A program made the position numbers and the translations under genes. Shown piece after piece: positions 1-8,606 of a stretch of 64,000 bases of DNA (position 1 is its first letter; every line of letters begins with the position of its first letter). Where the stretch lies: NCBI GenBank assembly GCA_030524035.1, contig JAUNHG010000001.1, forward strand, positions 1-64,000, in the 5' to 3' direction. This stretch comes from Kocuria sp. (GTDB lineage Bacteria; Actinomycetota; Actinomycetes; Actinomycetales; Micrococcaceae). The notes under the pieces are model-generated. The model ran no database searches, was not told the origin of the DNA, and saw only the letters and a program-made list of their open reading frames with translations.

Positions 1-32
1 ACTTCCCGGATAATAGACCGCTGAGACATCAC
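1..32 (-). CDS. 5' end of an unidentified gene running off the left edge
   Basis: Only about ten codons are visible. A GGAGG-type ribosome binding site (minus strand of 39-44) is followed by adjacent GTG and ATG codons at 32 and 29, and the frame stays open to the edge (MSQRSIIREV). It would be the next gene downstream of the ABC exporter on the same strand. Nothing can be said about function. The call depends only on the good ribosome binding site and spacing. Confidence 0.4.
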   Translation of the reverse strand, partial: MMSQRSIIRE

Positions 33-214
33 GGGTGTGCCTCCAATCCCACAGATTTAAGAAGATCAGGCCAGTTGCAGGTCGGTTTTATGGTCAAGGT
101 CGTAGTCCTTCAGTTTGCCTTATCGTGGTGCTGAGGTGCGGGCTTACCAGCTTTACCTGCCACACTGGTGGTCTTCCCCTGGACACCAAATACAGAAATC
201 TGACGCAAAACCAC

Positions 215-2077
215 TCATTCCTGTTCTGCGAATTGGGTTTCGTACAGTTGCGTGTAACGACCACCAGCCTCTAGGAGGTCAGTGTGCTGGCCGCGTTCCA
301 CCACACGGCCATCTTCAATTACCAGGATCTGGTCCGCCGTGCGCACTGTAGAAAGCCGGTGTGCGATCACCAGCGCGGTACGGCCACTCATCGCTTCATC
401 CAACGCCGCCTGCACATGGGCTTCGTTGGTGGAATCCAGGGCGGAGGTAGCTTCATCCAGGATCACGACGCGTGGCGCAGCCAATAACAAGCGCGCGATA
501 GTCAACCGCTGCCTCTCCCCTCCGGAAAGGCGATAGCCACGTTCACCAATCACCGTGTCTAACCCATCTTGTAGGTCAGCCACCACATGATCCATCCTGG
601 CCCGCCGCAGCGCAGACCACATATCATCATCACTGGCCAGGGGGTTTGCCAAGGCCAGGTTGGTGCGGATGGATTCATGGAACAGGTGTCCGTCCTGGGT
701 GACCATGCCCACTGTGTGGCGCAACTGTTCAAAGGAGGTTTCCCGCAGATCCACTCCACCCAACCGTACGGCACCTTCGGTGACGTCGTAGAGCCTGGGC
801 ACTAGGGAAGCGATCGTGGATTTACCGGCACCGGAGGAACCCACCAAAGCCACGGTCCGCCCTGGATGAACCATGAAATCCACCCCGTGGAGGACTTCCT
901 CGTTGCTTCGGGTGTCCATCACCGAAACGTCTTCCAAGGACGCTAAGGAAACTTCGTCAGCGGAAGGGTAAGTAAAGGTGACTTGGTCAAACTCTAATGC
1001 CAATGGCCCATCGGGTATGGGTTGGGGCTGTTGGGTTTCGGTCAACAGGGGTTGAAGGTCCAGAACCTCAAAGACGCGCTCAAAACTCACCAAGGCGCTC
1101 ATAACATCTAAACGGGCGTTGGCCAGCATGGTCAGTGGGGTGTACAGCTGGCTCAGCAGCATAGCTAAAGTGACCACTTGTCCCGTATCAAGGTTGCCGA
1201 TGATTGCCTGCACACCACCCACCCCATACACGAGTGCTAGAGCCAAGGCGGATACCAGTGTCAGAGCGGTGACGAACGTGGCTTGCAGCATGGCCACGCG
1301 CACGCCAATTCTTTTGACGCGCCCCGCCCGATCAGCAAATTCGCGGGACTCAGTGTGGGGGTCACCAAAGAGCTTGATCAGCGTGGCTCCACCGGCAGAG
1401 AATCTTTCGGTCATCTGGGTGGACATATCTGCATTGTCTTGAGCGGCCTGACGCTGCAGACCAGCGAGATGCCCGCCCACGAGGCGGGCAGGGATCAGGA
1501 AAATCGGTAACAGTAGCAGTGACAGCAGCGTGACCTGCCAGGAGATGGTGAACATCATGCCGATGGTCAGCACCACGGACACCAGATTGGATACCACCCC
1601 GGACAAGGTGTTGGAGAACGCGCGTTGCGCACCAATGACGTCGTTGTTGAGCCGGGAAACCAACGCTCCAGTGCGTGTTCGAGTGAAGAAAGCGATGGGC
1701 AAGGTTTGCACATGGTTGTACACAGCCGTGCGTAGATCCAGGATCAAGCCCTCACCGATGGTTGCCGACATCCACCGGTTCACGATGCCAAGCCCCGCTG
1801 TAGCGATAGCAACTACAGCAATGAGTACAGCCAGTTGGATTACCAGCTCGGTGGGCCCACCGTCTGTAATGACGTTGACTACGTGTCCCGCCAACACCGG
1901 GGTCAGCACACCTAGTACAGATACCAACACAGAGATCACCAAAAAAATGATGGTCATGCGGCGGTGAGGGGCCGTGAATCGGAAAATCCTTCCAAGCGTT
2001 TGCCTGGAAATTTTGCCGTTCTTGAACTCCTGACCGTGTGTGGCGTTGTAGAGCACGGTCATCGGAGAATTGTGCAT
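215..2077 (-). CDS. ABC exporter, fused membrane and ATPase domains
   Basis: This is a half-size ABC exporter that would work as a dimer in the cytoplasmic membrane, using ATP to move an unknown substrate outward (lipid or drug type). The first ~310 residues carry about six membrane helices. The nucleotide-binding domain shows Walker A GSSGAGKST (about residues 413-421), signature LSGGERQR (about 517), Walker B VVILDE (about 537-542) and the switch His in IAHRLS. At about 620 residues it has the usual length of this family. I prefer the ATG at 2077, which has AGGGG five bases upstream, over the GTG at 2083. The substrate cannot be read from the sequence. It is divergent from the membrane protein gene at 2249. 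Confidence 0.9.
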   Translation of the reverse strand: MHNSPMTVLYNATHGQEFKNGKISRQTLGRIFRFTAPHRRMTIIFLVISVLVSVLGVLTPVLAGHVVNVITDGGPTELVIQLAVLIAVVAIATAGLGIVNRWMSATIGEGLILDLRTAVYNHVQTLPIAFFTRTRTGALVSRLNNDVIGAQRAFSNTLSGVVSNLVSVVLTIGMMFTISWQVTLLSLLLLPIFLIPARLVGGHLAGLQRQAAQDNADMSTQMTERFSAGGATLIKLFGDPHTESREFADRAGRVKRIGVRVAMLQATFVTALTLVSALALALVYGVGGVQAIIGNLDTGQVVTLAMLLSQLYTPLTMLANARLDVMSALVSFERVFEVLDLQPLLTETQQPQPIPDGPLALEFDQVTFTYPSADEVSLASLEDVSVMDTRSNEEVLHGVDFMVHPGRTVALVGSSGAGKSTIASLVPRLYDVTEGAVRLGGVDLRETSFEQLRHTVGMVTQDGHLFHESIRTNLALANPLASDDDMWSALRRARMDHVVADLQDGLDTVIGERGYRLSGGERQRLTIARLLLAAPRVVILDEATSALDSTNEAHVQAALDEAMSGRTALVIAHRLSTVRTADQILVIEDGRVVERGQHTDLLEAGGRYTQLYETQFAEQE

Positions 2078-2248
2078 ACTCACCCCTACACACTAGGCCA
2101 CACAAATAACCATCAGGGCTACCGCAAAGCACATACATACAGACTGACGCTGCGGTCGTTATTGGCCCAGGAGAAGTTCAACCGTGCACATCGCCAGTAC
2201 GTCAGGAAAAAATTGGGGGCACGGGAAGTTTTTGTCAGAATATGGCCC

Positions 2249-2905
2249 ATGGACGATCAGGGAAACTGGCCCACACCCCTGCCTGCGGATGCTGGTCCCA
2301 CCCCCCACGACCTCAATCAACAGGCCATGGAGGATCTACGTTCCGACCCCCAAGCGCTGAAGTCCATTGGTGGGATCAAAGGCAACATCTGGATTCTTTT
2401 GGCGCCGCTCATCGCCGTGATCCTGCTGATTCCCACCTGGATGCAATGGCGCACCACGGGTTCCATCCTGTGGCTAGCTGTCATCGCTGTCATTCTTATA
2501 GCTGCTGCACTGGTCTGGATTTCGCGTGTGCAAGCCGTCCTGAAACAGGCGCGACATGTTCTCAGTTCTCGTGTGGCTGGAACCGTGGGGTACGGCGTGG
2601 GAGTCATTCGATCCATCCAGTTCCCAGACCAGCCAGAGGCCTTGATCAACGATGAGGAACCTGCCCAGGCGGGTGTACCCACCACTGACGTGGAACTAAC
2701 GCTCTCCGTTTCCCCCGTCCGAGGGAACCGATTCACGGCTACTTCCACCCAGCGCTACGCCACAGTGGATGCGCTACAGCTCGACGTGGGTCAACATGGT
2801 CCCGTGCGGTACCTCACCCGTGACCCGGAAACCACCACGGTGATCGAAACCGACCTGGAACCAGAAGCTGTTCAAAAGATTTACCGGGCAGCAGCGCTGA
2901 ATTAG
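2249..2905 (+). CDS. membrane protein of unknown function, two TM helices
   Basis: This 218-residue protein has a short polar N-terminus (about 50 residues), two adjacent hydrophobic segments (about 50-70 and 75-95) and a soluble C-terminal domain of about 120 residues. That domain seems to be beta-rich, with repeated LSVSPVRGN / TSTQRYATVD-like strands. I do not recognise the family. The frame stays open upstream to 1964, but that part overlaps the ABC exporter promoter and start, so the ATG at 2249 is the likely start. It lacks a strong Shine-Dalgarno sequence. It is probably a cell-envelope protein, with no enzymatic motif seen. Confidence 0.7.
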   Translation: MDDQGNWPTPLPADAGPTPHDLNQQAMEDLRSDPQALKSIGGIKGNIWILLAPLIAVILLIPTWMQWRTTGSILWLAVIAVILIAAALVWISRVQAVLKQARHVLSSRVAGTVGYGVGVIRSIQFPDQPEALINDEEPAQAGVPTTDVELTLSVSPVRGNRFTATSTQRYATVDALQLDVGQHGPVRYLTRDPETTTVIETDLEPEAVQKIYRAAALN

Positions 2906-2934
2906 CCACTATGCACCATCGCGGTGGCGCAACG

Positions 2935-3231
2935 TTACCGTGGTGACTCCTCAACAACTTCCGTGGACGGTGATTGAACATCCTCAGATGCGCACGGATT
3001 TTCACCCACCGCGCCAGAAGAATCATGGGGGTCATTGACCTGCGTCACAGCCACGCCCACAACGTTTAAGGTCAAGCCGGCAAGACCAATGAACCACCCC
3101 ACAACGGTCCACCCGATGCTGATGCACACAAGCGCAGAAAACATCAATGCAAGTGAGGTTGCCAAAGCGGGCGTCAAGCGACGGAAGTCAAACGTCATGA
3201 ATCCCATTCCATCACATACTTCCGCATTCAC
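2935..3231 (-). CDS. small membrane protein, two TM helices
   Basis: This 98-residue protein has two hydrophobic stretches (about residues 23-41 and 44-62) joined by a tight turn and followed by an acidic, Ser/Glu-rich tail of about 35 residues. The pattern is typical of small actinobacterial envelope proteins. No motif identifies a function. Internal ATG codons at 3207 and 3198 would give a shorter protein starting just before MTFDFRRL, and I cannot choose between them. It is convergent with the gene ending at 2905. Confidence 0.55.
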   Translation of the reverse strand: MNAEVCDGMGFMTFDFRRLTPALATSLALMFSALVCISIGWTVVGWFIGLAGLTLNVVGVAVTQVNDPHDSSGAVGENPCASEDVQSPSTEVVEESPR

Positions 3232-3342
3232 CGGATACCTTCGGCATCAGCAGTGAGCTTGTGATTGTGGATATGGAGGAGTTGACTGGGTTCCGAATGA
3301 TTAATCACGGCACCTCGTGCCGCATGACACAAGGAGCACCAT

Positions 3343-4164
3343 ATGACGGCGTCGCCGCTTATCACCATGAATGACGAGCACACGATCCCCCAATTGGGTT
3401 TTGGCACCTGGCAGGTAGAGCCTGACATCGCTCAGGCTTCCGTGATCACGGCCCTGGAAACAGGCTACCGGCACATCGATACCGCCGCGATCTACGGCAA
3501 TGAGGAAGGTGTTGGCCGCGCCATCGCGGAGTCCGGTCTAGCGCGTGAGGACATTTTCCTGACCACCAAACTATGGAACACCGATCAGGACCGTGCCCTG
3601 GAAGCTTTTGACGAGTCACTGGAACGACTCGGCACTGATTATGTGGATCTCTATTTGATTCACTGGCCTTGCCCCGCCAACAACCTATACCGCTCCAGCT
3701 GGGAAGCACTGATTCAGTTGCGGGACAGCGGCCGGGCACGCTCCATAGGGGTGTCCAACTTCCCCGCCGATCTACTGGACGAACTTGTAGGCACTGGTGT
3801 GACCCCGGTGGTTAACCAGATCGAACTGCACCCGTACTTCCCGCAAGTGGAATTGCGTGCCGCTAATGCCTCCCACGGTGTGTTGACGGAAGCATGGTCC
3901 CCTTTGGGCCAGGGCGGTGAGATCCTCACTGATCCCACGGTCACACAGATTGCGGAGGAAGTAGGGGCTACCCCCGCCCAAACCGTATTAGCCTGGCACC
4001 TGGCAATCGGCAATATTGTGTTCCCGAAGTCAGTCACCCCAGAACGCATTCGGGAAAACTGGGGAGCCTTAAATGTCACCTTGGATGAGGAACAACTAGA
4101 ACTGCTCACCGCTTTGGGGCGGGACAACGGCCGACTCGGACCGGACCCCACTGAGCTAAACTGA
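3343..4164 (+). CDS. aldo/keto reductase
   Basis: This NADPH-dependent cytoplasmic oxidoreductase has the (alpha/beta)8 aldo/keto reductase fold and resembles the 2,5-diketo-D-gluconate reductase group. The catalytic tetrad is visible: Asp46 (HIDTA), Tyr51 (AAIYGNE), Lys76 (TTKLWN) and His107 (LIHWP). The C-terminus carries the cofactor-binding FPKSVTPERI segment. Its 273 residues are normal for the family. AAGGAG stands before the ATG. The MMPL gene starts five bases after its stop codon, so the two are probably cotranscribed, although no functional link is obvious. The natural substrate is not known. Confidence 0.9.
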   Translation: MTASPLITMNDEHTIPQLGFGTWQVEPDIAQASVITALETGYRHIDTAAIYGNEEGVGRAIAESGLAREDIFLTTKLWNTDQDRALEAFDESLERLGTDYVDLYLIHWPCPANNLYRSSWEALIQLRDSGRARSIGVSNFPADLLDELVGTGVTPVVNQIELHPYFPQVELRAANASHGVLTEAWSPLGQGGEILTDPTVTQIAEEVGATPAQTVLAWHLAIGNIVFPKSVTPERIRENWGALNVTLDEEQLELLTALGRDNGRLGPDPTELN

Positions 4165-4168
4165 GGCA

Positions 4169-6292
4169 ATGAGCCCCAGAGAGGGTGCCCCATGGGCGCG
4201 TGTGCTACTTCCGGCTTTCGCTATCTTGGCCTGGGTTGTGGTTATCGGTCTCGGTGGACCTTTTTTCGGGCGGATTAGTGACGTTGTCGAATCCAGTCAG
4301 TCTTCTTTCTTACCGGAAACCGCTGAATCCACCCAAGTATCGGATCGCGCTGACGACTTTGTGGATGATCCGTTTATTCCAGCAATTGTGGTGATTGAAC
4401 GTGATGGTGGTCTGACAGATGCGGACAGGGAGTGGGCTGAGGAACTCAGTTCGTCCTTGGTGGCTGACGATCTTGCTGCGCAAGCGGCATCCCCGCCGGT
4501 GGGTTCGGAAGACGGTGAAGCACTACAGATTTTCGTCCCGATGGACGAGTCTGACTACGACAGCCAGGTGACTGAACTGCGCACCACCATGGCGGATACC
4601 GCCCCGGGTGGCCTGAATACCTTTGTCACCGGCCCCGCAGGGTTCGCGACAGAACTAGCTGAAGGCTTCGCGGGAATTGACGGCATTTTGTTGCTCGTGG
4701 CTTTGGTTGTTGTTTTTGTGATTCTGGTGATCGTCTATCGGTCGCCGCTGCTGCCCATCATTGTGCTGATCACCGCTATGGCAGCACTATGCGCCGCCAT
4801 CATTGTGGTGTATCTGATGGCCCGTGGGGGCCTCATCCAAATCGACGGTCAAGTTCAGGGCATTTTGTTCATTCTGGTGGTTGGTGCCGCCACGGACTAC
4901 TGCTTGTTGTATACCGCCCGCTACCGGGAAGCACTGCGCGAACATCGCAGCACAGCCACGGCCACACGCGTGGCCATTCGTGGCACGGTAGAGCCCGTCT
5001 TAGCATCAGGTTCCACCGTGATCGCGGGCTTGCTGTGCTTGTTGTTATCAGATCTTGGTTCCACTAAAGCACTCGGACCCACAGCGGCCACCGGCATTGC
5101 GTTCTCCATGCTTTCTGCCCTGACTTTCCTGCCAGCTGTACTGTACGTGCTTGGCAGAGCAGGATTTTGGCCAAGCCGCCCTCACTACGATCCGGAAAAT
5201 TCGGATCGATCCGTGCAGTTGAGCAGGATGGTGCCTTGGGACGCATCTAGCATCACCGGTCAAGGCCTGTGGGCTAATATCGGACGATTTGTCGCAAAGC
5301 ATTTCCGCGCAGTGTGGGTGATATCAACGCTGGCACTGTTAGTCATGGCTGCTTTTGCCCCCACATTGCAGGCATCCGGTCTCAAACAGTCAGAAACTTT
5401 GCTTGGTTCCTCACCGGCATCGGACGGGCAAGATGCCCTTTCCGCTCATTTCCCGGGTGGCACAGGTTCACCGATCACAGTCATCGCACCAGATAACGCA
5501 CAAGGGGCGGTGATTGAATACGCCGAAAAAATGGACATCACCGACTCCGCCACCGTCGCGGCGTCAGACCCATTCCCAGGATCTGACCCCTTAGTAGTGG
5601 ATGGAACTGTGCAGATCAACATCACCACCATGGTGGCTCCCGACTCAGATGAAGCACAGGCTGCCGTCGCTCAGCTGCGCTCAGATCTCAAGAAGATTGA
5701 CTCAAGCATCCTGGTGGGGGGCGAAACCGCCAGTTCCCTAGATACTCAAGCGGCGTCAATCCATGACCGCAATGTGATTATTCCGGTGGTTTTAGGGGTG
5801 GTGACGCTCATTTTAATGCTGCTGCTGCGTTCGATCCTGGCCCCGGTGCTACTCATTGTGCTGACGGTCATTTCCTTTGCCTCAGCGCTGGGGGTTTCCG
5901 CGTTGCTATTTCAGTACGTTTGGGAATTTCCAGGGTCGGATGCTTCTGTGCCGCTGTACGCCTTCGTGTTCCTCGTAGCGTTAGGAATTGACTACAACAT
6001 CTTCTTGATGTCTCGCGTGCGGGAAGAATCTTTGATCTATGGAACGAAGGCAGGCGTTCTACGCGGTTTGGTGCTCACCGGGGGTGTTATCACGTCCGCA
6101 GGAATCGTCCTGGCTGCCACGTTCGCGGCATTGGCTGTGATCCCGATTGTGTTCATGGTTCAGCTGGCCTTCATTGTGGCCTTTGGGGTCCTGTTGGATG
6201 CTTTGTTAGTTCGTTCTTTGCTAGTTCCGGCCCTGGCCTACGACGCCGGGCGGATCATCTGGTGGCCCTGGCACAAAATGATCCGCCCCTGA
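4169..6292 (+). CDS. MMPL-family (RND superfamily) membrane transporter
   Basis: This 707-residue protein has the two-fold repeat of MMPL transporters: an N-terminal TM helix, a periplasmic-type loop (residues about 40-170), five or six TM helices, and then the same arrangement again from about residue 385. Proton-relay-type motifs appear in both halves, GAATDYCLLYTARYRE in the first and ALGIDYNIFLMSRVREE in the second. Related proteins in Mycobacteriales export lipids such as trehalose monomycolate, but short versions like this one occur in many actinobacteria with unknown cargo. The gene follows the aldo/keto reductase by four bases and converges with the gene ending at 6304. Confidence 0.88.
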   Translation: MSPREGAPWARVLLPAFAILAWVVVIGLGGPFFGRISDVVESSQSSFLPETAESTQVSDRADDFVDDPFIPAIVVIERDGGLTDADREWAEELSSSLVADDLAAQAASPPVGSEDGEALQIFVPMDESDYDSQVTELRTTMADTAPGGLNTFVTGPAGFATELAEGFAGIDGILLLVALVVVFVILVIVYRSPLLPIIVLITAMAALCAAIIVVYLMARGGLIQIDGQVQGILFILVVGAATDYCLLYTARYREALREHRSTATATRVAIRGTVEPVLASGSTVIAGLLCLLLSDLGSTKALGPTAATGIAFSMLSALTFLPAVLYVLGRAGFWPSRPHYDPENSDRSVQLSRMVPWDASSITGQGLWANIGRFVAKHFRAVWVISTLALLVMAAFAPTLQASGLKQSETLLGSSPASDGQDALSAHFPGGTGSPITVIAPDNAQGAVIEYAEKMDITDSATVAASDPFPGSDPLVVDGTVQINITTMVAPDSDEAQAAVAQLRSDLKKIDSSILVGGETASSLDTQAASIHDRNVIIPVVLGVVTLILMLLLRSILAPVLLIVLTVISFASALGVSALLFQYVWEFPGSDASVPLYAFVFLVALGIDYNIFLMSRVREESLIYGTKAGVLRGLVLTGGVITSAGIVLAATFAALAVIPIVFMVQLAFIVAFGVLLDALLVRSLLVPALAYDAGRIIWWPWHKMIRP

Positions 6293-6303
6293 TGCCGGCG
6301 GTG

Positions 6304-7194
6304 TCAGGCGGCGTCGTAACGAATAGCGGGGATTTCTTCGGTGATGGGGCCATCATCCAGCGGGTCAGCGGCATGAACCATAACCGGATGCACCGTAGTT
6401 TCCTGAGGCCCTTGGGCTGTTGCAGTGCGCGCTTGCGCATAGGCAACACTGCGATCAGGTGCGCGGTAATTCAGTTTGCGCTGCGTCTGACTGAGGTCCC
6501 ACCCAAAAACCTCAGCCATAGCGGGAACCACACGATTGGCCACACCACAACCAAAAGCGATCCCTGCCCATGCCACAGGCAACGCGGCAATAACGTCTAT
6601 CGGGTAGGCAAAAAATCCCGCGAGCGCGGCCACAGCAGCCAATAGAGTCATGCACGCTCCAGCAGCCAATAACAAAGTGGGTCTGGCGTGATGCCTTGCC
6701 GTGACCAGTAAAGCGAGGGAAATCACGATAGCCCCGCACACCGCACCAGCTGGCATGGAAGCAGCAGTTTCAGCGGCCGTGAGGGACTCACCGGGTGCCG
6801 AAGGCGCTGGACGGGCCACGATCTGTTGGGTGAGGAAACACACCATGGACGCCACAACTGCGGTCACGGCAAACCCGGCGGCATCGCGGGCGGATCGTCG
6901 GACGACCACCAGCCAAGCGGTTAACGCTGCGATCACAGCAAAGATCATGGGTGCACTGAAAATACCGTGAAAGAAACTGGCTACTGCCAGAATCGCGGAT
7001 GATCGCACGGGTTCCAGTACCGCGAGGACCTGAGACTCAGCGGCTCCGAGCTGCGGAGTGAAGCTAATAATCCGTCCCAAGGTTCCGATTGCCAGGATGA
7101 CAATCATGGGAACGATGACCCATTGCTCCAGCTGCGGCAGCTGCCACGTCGTCCGGTCCGGCGAGGGGGAAGTATTCTGCGCCGGGGAAGACAT
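6304..7194 (-). CDS. PAP2-like membrane protein with lost catalytic residues
   Basis: This 296-residue polytopic membrane protein has six or so TM helices and a soluble C-terminal tail of about 75 residues. The arrangement recalls the PAP2 lipid-phosphatase fold. An RP pair (VARPAP) stands where motif 1 should be, ASMPAGA stands in place of PSGH, and AYPIDVIAAL in place of HYPTDVLAG. The active-site His of motifs 2 and 3 and the Lys/Arg of motif 1 are therefore not present. If the alignment is right, it is a pseudo-phosphatase or has another role. The PAP2 assignment is inference. It lies 107 bases downstream of the Pro/Ser-rich protein on the same strand. Confidence 0.65.
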   Translation of the reverse strand: MSSPAQNTSPSPDRTTWQLPQLEQWVIVPMIVILAIGTLGRIISFTPQLGAAESQVLAVLEPVRSSAILAVASFFHGIFSAPMIFAVIAALTAWLVVVRRSARDAAGFAVTAVVASMVCFLTQQIVARPAPSAPGESLTAAETAASMPAGAVCGAIVISLALLVTARHHARPTLLLAAGACMTLLAAVAALAGFFAYPIDVIAALPVAWAGIAFGCGVANRVVPAMAEVFGWDLSQTQRKLNYRAPDRSVAYAQARTATAQGPQETTVHPVMVHAADPLDDGPITEEIPAIRYDAA

Positions 7195-7301
7195 TCTTCA
7201 ATTGTGGCACCACCGGCAGAAATGTCTAAATCACACGTCGAGGTTAAAGCATAAAATACGTATTTTCCAGTGAATTCCCAGTTATTTCACTGCTCCGATG
7301 T

Positions 7302-8276
7302 TCACGAGGTCACATCCGACAAAGGAGTAGGTGCTAAGCCTGGCATCGGTTCAGGAAAGTCCGAAGGAGCTGAGTCATCTGGCTGTTCATCAGTATCCGC
7401 CGACGAATCCGATGACTCCTCGTTCGGGGAGGGAAATGTCGGTTGCTCAGAACCCGCATCCGGTTCAGTGATCGGGTCACCCTGTGTGTTCGGCGTGTTG
7501 TGATCCGTGTCAGTGGGTGTCTCTACAGGTTCCGCAGTACCGGGACTGGGTGGCTGAGCCATAGGGGGCTCGGAAGCCGGTGAAGATCCAAAAACTTGCT
7601 CAAAAGGACTCGTCGCAGCTGGCGCGTCACCCAGTGACGGGAAAGGTTCCGCGCGATGGCGATCAAGCACTCCCGCACCCGGGGAATCCTCAGCGCTCAA
7701 ACGACCCACATCAGTTGGAGCCGGCGATGACGTAGCAGATTGCTCCGACTGCTTAGCCGACGCTCGGTGCTCTTCCGCGCTAAAGACGCTTCCAATGCCA
7801 CGGCCCACATCCCGTACTTTCGCGCCAGCACGCAACACACCTTGCCGACTAGGGCGGGCAGAATTTTTGTTTTTGTCCTCATCGGAAGTAGTGACTTTGG
7901 GTAATGCAGAGGAACTTTCAGCCGTGGGGCCAGTCCGTAAGGCCTGCGCACCCCCTGATTCCTTGGGATACGCAGTCATCGCAGAATGCGGCATGGTTTC
8001 CCACGCACCTGCGCTGAACTGTCCCGTGGGAATATCTTGCGGCGGAACCAAATCCGTGCGCAGCGTTTCAGCGGTAGTGCTGGGCGCGGCTGTGGTGATC
8101 AATCCGGCCACCACAGCGCCTGCTGCCATAGTCACGTAAACAGGCACACCGCTGGAGGACACCAACGCGCGGGGGTACCGCGCCGCATTGGCCTCCGAAT
8201 CCCGATGACGCCCATGGCCCTTGATGAGGCCACGCGTTCGGCTGCTGCCGCCCACGCGCTCCCCTCCTACCTTCAC
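7302..8276 (-). CDS. Pro/Ser-rich exported or membrane-anchored protein
   Basis: I do not recognise this family. The 324-residue protein starts with a basic segment of about 40 residues, then one hydrophobic segment (GVPVYVTMAAGAVVAGLI) that could be a TM anchor or uncleaved signal. The remainder is a long low-complexity region rich in Ser, Pro, Glu and Thr with no visible fold. The GTG at 8276 is chosen because GAGG lies six bases before it; the frame stays open for 74 more codons upstream into the divergent intergenic region. Pro/Thr/Ser-rich exported proteins of this group are often O-mannosylated, which is only a possibility here. Confidence 0.65.
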   Translation of the reverse strand: MKVGGERVGGSSRTRGLIKGHGRHRDSEANAARYPRALVSSSGVPVYVTMAAGAVVAGLITTAAPSTTAETLRTDLVPPQDIPTGQFSAGAWETMPHSAMTAYPKESGGAQALRTGPTAESSSALPKVTTSDEDKNKNSARPSRQGVLRAGAKVRDVGRGIGSVFSAEEHRASAKQSEQSATSSPAPTDVGRLSAEDSPGAGVLDRHRAEPFPSLGDAPAATSPFEQVFGSSPASEPPMAQPPSPGTAEPVETPTDTDHNTPNTQGDPITEPDAGSEQPTFPSPNEESSDSSADTDEQPDDSAPSDFPEPMPGLAPTPLSDVTS

Positions 8277-8606
8277 ACCCGTCCTCACCTGCGGGTTTAT
8301 GACAAAACAGCTTGTCAGATAACCAATGTGGGGACATTTCGCCGAAACAACATGTACTTTACATGGGGATTTTACAAATGCCACTGCACAACCTTCAAGG
8401 AGCTGGAGCACATCTATCCCCGTGGAACGGTCAAGCCCCGGAGCGCACCCCCAAACCTCAAACTCTGTAGTCAGCGGCAGCGCGTCATACGAAAACATCG
8501 GGAAGTCACCGTGTGGACACTCACGATGCTGCCGTTTACCCTTGCTGGAACTCAGGTGAGTCGCAGCACACCACCCGGGTTATTCCGGATTGCCAAGGAG
8601 CAACAC
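8277..8606 (+). promoter_or_regulatory. divergent intergenic region before the sugar porter
   Basis: These 330 bases separate two divergent genes and hold no gene I can support. They contain an inverted repeat, CATGTA-CTT-TACATG (8351-8365), which may be an operator, and the AAGGAG (8595-8600) of the MFS gene. I could not assign -35/-10 boxes with confidence. Confidence 0.45.

Noticed and set aside
7986-8606. Long upstream open frame joined to the MFS transporter
   Set aside because: The transporter fold starts at ATG 8607 with AAGGAG; the upstream part has no family match and lies over the promoter and the minus-strand gene.
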